This document shows, piece by piece, positions 58,189 to 64,000 of a DNA stretch of 64,000 bases; the stretch's first letter is position 1; the number at the start of each line of letters is the position of its first letter. The notes under the pieces were generated by a model. The model made no database searches, was not told the DNA's origin, and saw only the letters and a list, made by a program, of their open reading frames with translations. The stretch comes from Verrucomicrobiaceae bacterium (lineage in GTDB: Bacteria; Verrucomicrobiota; Verrucomicrobiia; Verrucomicrobiales; Verrucomicrobiaceae), in the NCBI GenBank assembly GCA_016795365.1, contig JAEUHN010000004.1:124001-188000 (forward strand), read 5' to 3'. A program made the translations under genes and the position numbers.

Positions 58189-58579
58189 ACTGGAAGCCCT
58201 CCAGACAACCTATGGCGGAAGGGACTTCACTTTTTGTCGAAAGGGTCACGCTGTTGAGCGGGTTATAAGGTTTGATGTGTCGTGGTGTATAGAGCTGGGA
58301 CGTCATGGCGACGTCGGAATGTATGATCACATTATTTACGCAATTGGTGAGGAGTGTGCACCGGTCGCCGAGGAGGACCCTGGTTCTTACGGCATCATGT
58401 GGTTGCTCACGGTATCCGGAAAGTTGGTGGGTTATCACGACTTCTGCATTTATCGGATTGGAGATCCGCAGGAGTCGTGGTCTGGTGGCATTTTAGCACT
58501 CCTCGCCGGAGGGGCTGTCACGGAGATTGCTAATGTCTCGGACCATTTTTTGTTTGACCTCCCGCCTCCTGTCACCTGA
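58130..58579 (+). CDS. Putative immunity protein 2 (paralogue)
   Basis: 149 residues from the ATG at 58130, chosen because it aligns with the first gene's start; an upstream in-frame start would overlap that gene. Both begin MNLEAIKNLY(E/Q)QN(G/S)FFW and share the pattern 'RFDVSWCIELG', 'IGEECAPVAEEDPGSYGIMWLL', 'GKLVGYHDFCIYRIGD' and a C-terminal 'ILALLAGG' helix. The second copy fits the SUKH-3 layout slightly better than the first. Duplicated, diverged immunity genes are often kept as protection against related toxins from other strains. It ends about 130 bases before the convergent aldehyde dehydrogenase gene. Confidence 0.6.
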   Translation: MNLEAIKNLYQQNSFFWNAPLEALQTTYGGRDFTFCRKGHAVERVIRFDVSWCIELGRHGDVGMYDHIIYAIGEECAPVAEEDPGSYGIMWLLTVSGKLVGYHDFCIYRIGDPQESWSGGILALLAGGAVTEIANVSDHFLFDLPPPVT

Positions 58580-58708
58580 AGTCCCAATACCTCGACTCGA
58601 TGCTTTTTCACCGAATCTGGTGACCCCGATTCGAGCGACCCTGCGGCCAAAATCGTCGCGCAGCGCTGTGAGTTGTCTTCACAACCTCGCTGACGCAGGA
58701 TCACTCGA

Positions 58709-60190
58709 CTACCCGACGAGCTGACCGTAATCGAGCAACCCCTGACGCCCGCCTTCGCGGCCGAAGCCGGATTCTTTATAGCCGCCGAAGGGGCTGGTGG
58801 GATCGAACTTGTTGTAGGTGTTGGCCCAGACGACACCGGCTTTGAGTTCGGTGCTCATCTTCAGGATGCGGGAGCCTTTGTCGGTCCACACGCCGGCGCT
58901 GAGACCGAAGGCGGTGTTGTTGGCTTTCTCGATGGCTTCCTCGACGGTGCGGAAGGTGAGGATGCTGAGGACCGGGCCGAAGATCTCTTCGCGAGCGATG
59001 CGATGGCTCATGCTCACGCCGCTGAAGACGGTGGGCTTGAAGTAGAACCCTTTGGCCGGGAGCTTGCACGCGGGCTGATGGATTTCCGCACCTTCCTTGA
59101 CGCCACTGGCGACGAGGCGGGTGATCTTGGCCAGTTGCTCACGGCTGTTGATGGCTCCGATGTCGGTGTTCTTGTCCATGGGATCGCCAACGCGGAGGAC
59201 GGCGATGCGGCGCTTGAGCCTGGCGAGCACTTCGTCGGCAATGCTTTCCTGCACGAGGAGACGTGAGCCTGCACAGCAGACGTGGCCTTGATTGAAGAAG
59301 ATGCCGTTGACGATGCCTTCCACGGCCTGATCGAGCGGGGCGTCGTCGAAGATGATGTTGGCTGCCTTGCCGCCGAGTTCGAGCGTGAGCTTCTTGTCAG
59401 TGCCTGCGAGGGCTTTCATGATGACCTTGCCCACCTCGGTGCTGCCGGTGAAGGCGATCTTCTTCGCGAGCGGATGATTCACCACGGCGGCCCCGGTTTC
59501 ACCTGCACCGGTGACGATATTGACCACGCCGGGCGGCAGGCCAGCTTCCTGGAAAATCTCACCCATCTTGAGTGCCGTGATGCTCGTGGTCTCGGCAGGC
59601 TTGATGACCACGGTGTTTCCCATGGCCAAGGCGGGCGCGATCTTCCACGCCATCATGAGCAGGGGGAAATTCCATGGGATCACCTGGCCGACCACGCCAA
59701 GGGGCTGCACGCGGCGACCGGGGGCGATGTAGTCCAGTTTATCTGCCCAGCCGGCATGATAGAAGAAATGTGCGGCCGCCATCGGCACATCGAAATCCCG
59801 CGATTCCTTGATCGGCTTGCCGCCATCGAGAGTCTCGGCAACGGCGAACTCGCGCGCCCGATCCTGAAGAAGGCGGGCGATGCGATAGATGTATTTGCCT
59901 CGCTCGATGCCGGGGAGCTTCGACCACGTGGAGGTGAAGGCCTTGTCGGCGGCCTTGTAAGCGCGATCAACGTCGTCGGCTCCGGCCACGGCGATCTCGG
60001 CGAGCTTGGCTTCGTTGGCGGGATTGATCGTGTCGAAGGTCTGTCCGCTCTTGGGCGCGGTGAACTTGCCGTTGATGAAGAGATCGTAGCGCGATTTGAG
60101 CTTGGGATCAGCGGTCTCAGGTGCGGGATCGTATTCCCAGAGATCGCCGAAGATGAGTTCGCGCGTGCGTGAGGTGGCAGGTTTCGGCAT
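58709..60190 (-). CDS. NAD(P)-dependent aldehyde dehydrogenase
   Basis: 493 residues from the ATG at 60190, the normal family length. Visible motifs: 'GVVGQVIPWNFPLLM' (cofactor and substrate channel), 'KIAFTGSTEVGKVIM' (Rossmann loop), 'LTLELGGKAANIIFDDA' with the general-base Glu, and 'FFNQGHVCCAGSRLLV' with the catalytic Cys. The C-terminus has 'EEIFGPVLSI' and 'PFGGYKESGFGREGG'. The overall match is to the betaine/retinal-type ALDH group, oxidising an aldehyde to the acid. The exact substrate cannot be assigned. It is convergent with the immunity genes. Confidence 0.93.
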   Translation of the reverse strand: MPKPATSRTRELIFGDLWEYDPAPETADPKLKSRYDLFINGKFTAPKSGQTFDTINPANEAKLAEIAVAGADDVDRAYKAADKAFTSTWSKLPGIERGKYIYRIARLLQDRAREFAVAETLDGGKPIKESRDFDVPMAAAHFFYHAGWADKLDYIAPGRRVQPLGVVGQVIPWNFPLLMMAWKIAPALAMGNTVVIKPAETTSITALKMGEIFQEAGLPPGVVNIVTGAGETGAAVVNHPLAKKIAFTGSTEVGKVIMKALAGTDKKLTLELGGKAANIIFDDAPLDQAVEGIVNGIFFNQGHVCCAGSRLLVQESIADEVLARLKRRIAVLRVGDPMDKNTDIGAINSREQLAKITRLVASGVKEGAEIHQPACKLPAKGFYFKPTVFSGVSMSHRIAREEIFGPVLSILTFRTVEEAIEKANNTAFGLSAGVWTDKGSRILKMSTELKAGVVWANTYNKFDPTSPFGGYKESGFGREGGRQGLLDYGQLVG

Positions 60191-60241
60191 GGCGGTGAAG
60201 GGCGCGAGTGTGAGGGGTGGCGATGCCCCTGTCAACGCTGC

Positions 60242-60724
60242 TCAACTCGCAGGTGCCTGCTTCTGCACGACCTCGATCTGGGCCTTGAGGCGCGCGGCAT
60301 CTTCGTAGCGCTCCTCGGTCACCGCTTGCTGCAATTGCTCGCGAAGCTGGGCCACCGTCCGCTGCACATCCACAAGGACGACGGCGGCTCCATGCGGGAC
60401 CTTCCCGGCGTGTTGCGTGCCTTTGTGCATCGCCGAAAGCAAGCTGTCCAGGCCGTCACGGAAGGTGGTGTAGCATTCGGGGCAACCCATGCGACCAATC
60501 TTCTTGAGCTGGCTCTGGGTGAAGCCGCAGGCCGGGCAGACGAGTTCATGCTGGGCCTGCACCTGGGCGGGTGTGAGGAAAGCCTCGGCAAGCCCGAAGC
60601 CCATCGTGTCCGTGACGCCCTTCTCCTTCGAGCAGGCTTCGCACAGGTTCACGGTGGTCATCTTCCCATTGATGATCTGGGTCAGGAAGACCGTGGCCTC
60701 TTTGCTGCAAACGTCGCACTTCAT
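60242..60724 (-). CDS. McsA-like zinc-finger and UVR-motif protein
   Basis: 160 residues from the ATG at 60724; the GGATGAA element lies just upstream. Four CxxC pairs (CDVC, CEAC, CPAC, CPEC) form two zinc sites in the N-terminal half. A UVR motif helix pair ('LREQLQQAVTEERYEDAARLKAQI') sits at the C-terminus. This is the layout of McsA, the partner of the protein arginine kinase McsB, and of UvrB/UvrC interaction modules. No mcsB gene is adjacent here. A role in protein quality control is the family expectation, but the partner is not visible in this window. Confidence 0.85.
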   Translation of the reverse strand: MKCDVCSKEATVFLTQIINGKMTTVNLCEACSKEKGVTDTMGFGLAEAFLTPAQVQAQHELVCPACGFTQSQLKKIGRMGCPECYTTFRDGLDSLLSAMHKGTQHAGKVPHGAAVVLVDVQRTVAQLREQLQQAVTEERYEDAARLKAQIEVVQKQAPAS

Positions 60725-60731
60725 TAGAAAA

Positions 60732-60795
60732 AGATGAATCGTGAAGGATGAAGGATGAAGTTTTTCAGGCTTCATCATTCCGCCTTCATCATTTC
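60732..60795. repeat. GGATGAA element, copy 2, with an inverted partner
   Basis: At 60733-60759 the plus strand has three GATGAA words and matches the 38.9-kb element at 25 of 27 bases, directly upstream of the McsA-like start. At 60770-60795, CTTCATCATTCCGCCTTCATC runs as an imperfect inverted copy and overlaps the aminotransferase stop. Together they could fold into an imperfect stem-loop in the transcript. Confidence 0.55.
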
Positions 60796-61672
60796 AATAC
60801 GGCACCGGCGTGCCTTCGGAGTTGGCTAGTTTCTTGAAGGCTTCAATGATCTTGCCCGTGATCGGTCCTGGCTTACCCGTGCCGATCGGACGGGTGTCCA
60901 ACGACACAGCGGGCAGTGCCTCGGCTGCGGTGCCGGTGAGGAAAATCTCATCGGCAGTGTAGAGATCGTAGCGGGTCATCGTCACCTCGTGACAGGCGAG
61001 GCCCATGTCCTTGATCACGCCCATCACCGCACGACGGGTGATGCCATCGAGCGCACCGGACGAGATCGTGGGCGTATAGACTTCGCCGTTTTTGATGGCG
61101 AAGACGTTGTCACCCGTGCACTCGGCTACATAACCTTGCTCATTGAGCATGATGCCCTCATCGCAACCGGCTTGCAGGCACTCCACCTTGGCCATCACAT
61201 TGTTGAGGTAGTTCAGTGACTTCACCTGCGGGCTGAGTGCCGCTGGTGCAGGACGACGGGTGGCGCAGGTGATGAGCTTCAGGCCGTTCTGATAGGCTTC
61301 GGCGGGATAGAGCTTGATGCTGGCGGCGATGATGAAGACGCTCGCCTTCGGGCACTGGTAGGGATTGAGACCCAAAGAGCCAACACCGCGAGTCACCACG
61401 AGCCGGATGTAACCATCGCGCAGACCATTGGCGGCGACGGTTTCCACAGTGGCTTTTTCCATCTCCTCGAAGGTCATGGGAATCGTGAGGCAGATCGCCT
61501 TGGCGCAAGCATACAGACGCTGCAAATGCTCCGTCAGACGGAAGACACGGCCGTTGTAAATGCGGATGCCTTCAAACACGCCGTCGCCGTAAAGCAGACC
61601 GTGATCGAACACGGAGATCTTGGCGTCTTTTTCGTCAACTAACTGGCCATCAAGGTAGATTTTCAGGGACAT
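60794..61672 (-). CDS. ilvE: Branched-chain amino acid aminotransferase (class IV)
   Basis: 292 residues, the usual length. The PLP-lysine is in 'QVKSLNYLNNVMAKVE'. The fold-type IV signatures are 'FDHGLLYGDGVFEGIRIYNG', 'YIRLVVTRGVGSLGLNP' and 'EQGYVAECTGDNVFAIKNG ... TPTISSGALDGITR', and the C-terminus has 'ADEIFLTGTAAEALPA'. It interconverts branched-chain amino acids and their 2-oxo acids. The length and the VFEGIR and TxxxGxxxGITR strings favour IlvE, although D-amino-acid transaminase and aminodeoxychorismate lyase share the fold. Confidence 0.92.
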   Translation of the reverse strand: MSLKIYLDGQLVDEKDAKISVFDHGLLYGDGVFEGIRIYNGRVFRLTEHLQRLYACAKAICLTIPMTFEEMEKATVETVAANGLRDGYIRLVVTRGVGSLGLNPYQCPKASVFIIAASIKLYPAEAYQNGLKLITCATRRPAPAALSPQVKSLNYLNNVMAKVECLQAGCDEGIMLNEQGYVAECTGDNVFAIKNGEVYTPTISSGALDGITRRAVMGVIKDMGLACHEVTMTRYDLYTADEIFLTGTAAEALPAVSLDTRPIGTGKPGPITGKIIEAFKKLANSEGTPVPY

Positions 61673-61693
61673 AGGGGGAGAAGGGCAAAAGAC

Positions 61694-61719
61694 TGAAGTA
61701 TGAATGATGAAGTATGAAA
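61694..61719 (-). repeat. Related TTCAT element upstream of ilvE
   Basis: The minus strand reads TTCATACTTCATCATTCATA about 20-45 bases before the ilvE start. It is a looser relative of the GGATGAA element, again just upstream of a start codon. Confidence 0.45.
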
Positions 61720-61798
61720 TGAGATGCGGTCAGGCGCAGACGAAGACGCAAGAGGAACGGCAGGCAGGCCAACTTGGCCGCTCAATAAACACACTCCG

Positions 61799-61830
61799 TT
61801 CATCCTTCATAGTTCATCCTTCATGATTCC
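61799..61830 (+). repeat. TTCATCCTTCAT element overlapping the ABC gene end
   Basis: TTCATCCTTCAT occurs twice (61799 and 61813) on the plus strand, so it is inverted relative to the copies upstream of the ABC, McsA-like and ilvE genes. It overlaps the stop of the LolD-like gene at 61821 and could pair with the ilvE-upstream copy. Confidence 0.5.
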
Positions 61831-62492
61831 TCGAGCAGGCCATCTCGCAGTATCAGGGTGCGGTCGCCGCGTTCGGCCAGCTTGGTATCGTGCGTAACGA
61901 CAATGAGAGTTTTTTGAGTTTCCGCAACGACCGAAAGCAGCATGTCCATGACGCCTCCCCCCGTGCCTGCATCCAGATTGCCCGTGGGCTCATCGGCAAA
62001 GATGATGCCAGGGTCGTTGATCAAGGCACGGGCAATGGCCACCCGCTGCTGCTCGCCGCCGGAGAGTTCCGTGGGCAGATGGTCCATGCGCTCGCTTAGG
62101 CCCACACGGGCCAGGAGTTCGCGAGCGCGCTGATCGGAGGCCTTCTTCCCGATCATGGCTGGCAGCTTCACGTTCTCGAGAGCGGTGAGTTCTGGAAGGA
62201 GGAAGTAATGCTGGAACACGAAACCCATGTCGTTGTTTCGCATCTGGGAGCGTGCCTTGGCCGTGCTGTGGTAGAGCGAGTTTCCACCCACGAGCACATC
62301 GCCGGCATTGGGCCGCTCCAGGCCGCCGAGGACGTAAAGGAGCGTGGTCTTGCCCGCACCCGACTTACCGCACAGGAACACCTTCTGTCCTGGCTCCACC
62401 TTCAATTCCAAACCCTTCAGCACATGCAACTCGTGCCCGCCGATGAGGTAGCGACGGTGGACATCTTTGGCTTGCAGGGCGGGCGTGGACAT
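61821..62492 (-). CDS. LolD/MacB-type ABC transporter ATP-binding protein
   Basis: 223 residues. Walker A '[20 protein letters not shown]', Q-loop '[17 protein letters not shown]', signature '[16 protein letters not shown]', Walker B '[13 protein letters not shown]', and H-loop '[17 protein letters not shown]'. The ADEPTGNLD string and size match the LolD/MacB/FtsE group that powers transporters acting on lipoproteins or peptides at the inner membrane. No permease is adjacent on this side. An 'AAAGG' sits directly before the ATG at 62492, one of the few purine-rich leaders in the window. Confidence 0.9.
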   Translation of the reverse strand: MSTPALQAKDVHRRYLIGGHELHVLKGLELKVEPGQKVFLCGKSGAGKTTLLYVLGGLERPNAGDVLVGGNSLYHSTAKARSQMRNNDMGFVFQHYFLLPELTALENVKLPAMIGKKASDQRARELLARVGLSERMDHLPTELSGGEQQRVAIARALINDPGIIFADEPTGNLDAGTGGGVMDMLLSVVAETQKTLIVVTHDTKLAERGDRTLILRDGLLEES

Positions 62493-62559
62493 CCTTTGCC
62501 GTAGAACGTGCGGAAGCCGTCGTCAACTCATCACCAACGCAGCCAAGGCCAGGCTCGAA

Positions 62560-63807
62560 TCATCTCCAGAATCTTGAATCGATGCGGCGTTCCGAAGGTG
62601 GGAAAGCCATCATGCCCTCAAGCTGCTGGGCCCAGATCTGGGCGACATCTGCACCGAGTGCCGTGCTGAGCCGGTCAGCCAGCGTGCGGCGTTTGATCTC
62701 AGGTTCGAAACGGAAGTTACCCGCATCGTCGTAGAGGATGTGGCGGAACTTGCCTTCGTTGGCCAGGTGCTTCGGGTAGGGCCCCAGCAGCTCCTGCATC
62801 TGAAGGAAGTGCTCATAACCGATCACCACTTGCCAGATGTTGTAGCCGTCCTCCTTGGGCGCTGCCGGCTTGGGCGCAGCCTCGTTTTCAATCCGGTCGC
62901 ATTCTTCTTCGTCTGGAAGCGGGCAACCCGTTGGGTCGCCATGCAACGGCAGCGCGGACCACACGGTGCCGAAGCTGCCCTCTCCGAGTTCGCGAACCAT
63001 TTGGTATTTGCCAGCGAGCACAGCACCGGGGACCAAGCGGGCTTCCATGTCTGGCTCCTCATCGTCAGCGTCATCCGCATCCGGCTCATCGTCATCGCTG
63101 CACTCTTTGTATTTCGCCTCGCAGGCAGCGATCGGATCGAATAGGCACTCCCCTGTCAGGAGTTCAAAGATCGTGCAGGCGGCCATCCAGAGATCGACGG
63201 GTTTCTGCATGGGCAGACCGATGAGCATTTCGGGAGGGCAGTAGTCTCGCGTCGCAATGCCCTGCCCAAGGCGGAAATCCCTCCGCGCCCAGCCCAGGTC
63301 AATGACCCGCAGTTCCTTGCTTTCATCGTCCCAAAGCAGATTGCCAGGCTTGATGTCACCATGCGCAAAACCTGCGCTATGCAGGGCGTCGAGTGCTGCA
63401 AACAGCTGCCGTGCGACCATGCGAACCTCATCGACAGGCATGGGGCCTTGCTCGCGGAGGCGACTGCTGAGCGTGCGTCCATGCTGATCGAAGACCATGC
63501 AAGCATGGCCATGAGAAAAGAGTGTTTCGTGCAGGCGAATGACGTAGCGACCGCCAGGATGCGATGGATCAAGAGCAGCGTAGATGCGCTGCTCCTTGCC
63601 AGCACTGCTGGTGCAGTCCTTGTGCATCACCTTGATCGCGACCGGTCTCACTTCGGATTTCGCATCGGCGGAAAGGTTTGATGACGGGCGCTTGCGCGTG
63701 CCTGGGCGAGCTGCGGGAGACGGGGCAGCGCACATCGACGCTCTCGAACCTGAGCGCGCAGCCCTCTTCACCACACGAGAAGCACCCAGATGCAGCATCC
63801 CACTCAT
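62560..63807 (-). CDS. SRPK-like protein kinase with a displaced glycine-rich loop
   Basis: 415 residues from the ATG at 63807, whose last base region overlaps the stop of the HlyD-like gene (ATGA). The N-terminal 55 residues are basic and unstructured, then the kinase starts abruptly at 'RPVAIKVMHKD' (Lys59) with no glycine loop before it. 'AGFAHGDIKPGNLLW' gives HGD at about 149-151, 'VIDLGWARR' the DLG, 'TRDYCPPEMLIG' the activation segment, and 'DLWMAACTIFELLTGECLF' helix F. Next come an acidic run ('DDDEPDADDADDEEPD') and then 'LAGKYQMVRELGEGSFGTVW' (274-284), which is the glycine loop expected at the start. The C-lobe resumes with 'GYEHFLQMQELLGPYPK'. Subdomain I is therefore out of order. 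The overall match is to SR-protein-type CMGC kinases. Confidence 0.75.
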   Translation of the reverse strand: MSGMLHLGASRVVKRAARSGSRASMCAAPSPAARPGTRKRPSSNLSADAKSEVRPVAIKVMHKDCTSSAGKEQRIYAALDPSHPGGRYVIRLHETLFSHGHACMVFDQHGRTLSSRLREQGPMPVDEVRMVARQLFAALDALHSAGFAHGDIKPGNLLWDDESKELRVIDLGWARRDFRLGQGIATRDYCPPEMLIGLPMQKPVDLWMAACTIFELLTGECLFDPIAACEAKYKECSDDDEPDADDADDEEPDMEARLVPGAVLAGKYQMVRELGEGSFGTVWSALPLHGDPTGCPLPDEEECDRIENEAAPKPAAPKEDGYNIWQVVIGYEHFLQMQELLGPYPKHLANEGKFRHILYDDAGNFRFEPEIKRRTLADRLSTALGADVAQIWAQQLEGMMAFPPSERRIDSRFWR

Positions 63808-64000
63808 GACATCTTCGGCGGGTTCAGAGCCTGGCGAATGCTGTCGAAGATACACGACAGCAGAGAGCGGTCCTCGGTAACGACGCGTGATTCACCGGTC
63901 ATCTCCTGCTTGAACGGCAACTCACGACCCAAGTGCGTTTTGAGCGGATAAGGCACTTCGACGGTGATCAAGTGCTCACCTTGCTGAGCCACAAGCGAGA
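63804..64000 (-). CDS. HlyD-like membrane-fusion protein, C-terminal fragment
   Basis: An open frame running off the right edge; only the last 65 or so residues are present. 'VEVPYPLKTHLGRELPFKQE' followed by 'MTGESRVVTEDRSLLSCIFDSIRQAL' is the conserved C-terminal end of HlyD-family adaptors, where a beta hairpin leads to a short terminal helix. Such proteins connect an inner-membrane exporter to the outer membrane. Its stop shares bases with the kinase start codon, so the two are translationally coupled. The assignment rests on a short stretch. Confidence 0.55.
   Translation of the reverse strand, partial: SLVAQQGEHLITVEVPYPLKTHLGRELPFKQEMTGESRVVTEDRSLLSCIFDSIRQALNPPKMS

Noticed and set aside
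51051..58600. Prophage or integrative element carrying the toxin island
   Set aside because: The base composition differs from the flanks, but no integrase, tail or capsid gene, tRNA or flanking repeat was found.
58580..58708. Terminator between the convergent immunity and aldehyde dehydrogenase genes
   Set aside because: Short inverted repeats (CGAATC/GATTCG) are present but the loop is long, the stem weak and no T-run follows.

Overview
The window looks like a chromosomal segment of a Verrucomicrobiota bacterium, probably near Verrucomicrobium or Prosthecobacter. The clues are: a planctomycete-type cytochrome c/DUF1549/DUF1553 protein and a DUF1501 protein; a PEP-CTERM sorting signal; very large secreted proteins built from GEVED, SdrD B-like and putative-Ig modules; a C-terminal module I recall from Verrucomicrobium paralogues (TIGR02597, name from memory); and the near absence of Shine-Dalgarno sequences. 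Taxonomy is inferred from gene content only. I see no tRNA, rRNA, CRISPR array, insertion sequence or prophage.

Layout. (1) 1-35.7 kb, minus strand: a surface-protein region. It holds three very large modular secreted proteins: one cut by the left edge (at least 1795 codons), one of about 7,850 residues, and one of 1,801 residues. A small PEP-CTERM protein lies between the last two. (2) 35.9-38.0 kb, minus: an ECF sigma factor followed by a membrane anti-sigma-like protein with YfbK-type sequence but no von Willebrand A domain. (3) 38.0-43.0 kb, minus: ABC ATPase, acylphosphatase, a membrane-anchored coiled-coil protein, an AAA_28-type ATPase and a DUF1501 protein. (4) 43.2-48.6 kb, plus: a tightly packed three-gene set with overlapping ends, namely an adenylation-carrier-thioesterase protein with a cysteine nucleophile and an extra C-terminal domain, a cytosine-deaminase-like amidohydrolase, and a cytochrome P450. 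This looks like a minimal natural-product pathway. A PSCyt1/DUF1549/DUF1553 gene follows on the same strand.

(5) 51.1-58.6 kb, plus: a more AT-rich accessory island with a secreted aromatic-rich protein, a polymorphic toxin-like protein with a single-base frameshift, and two tandemly duplicated putative immunity genes. The toxin tip has a YwqJ-like deaminase signature (CAE ... PCxxC). (6) 58.7-64 kb, minus: housekeeping-type genes (aldehyde dehydrogenase, McsA-like zinc/UVR protein, branched-chain aminotransferase, LolD-like ABC ATPase). The window ends with a HlyD-like adaptor C-terminus whose stop codon overlaps the start of an SRPK-like protein kinase. That kinase has its glycine-rich loop in the wrong place in the fold order.

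The features most worth follow-up are the adenylation-carrier-thioesterase/amidohydrolase/P450 operon, the frameshifted deaminase toxin with duplicated immunity genes, the 23.5-kb surface protein gene, the rearranged kinase, and a recurrent GGATGAA intergenic element.
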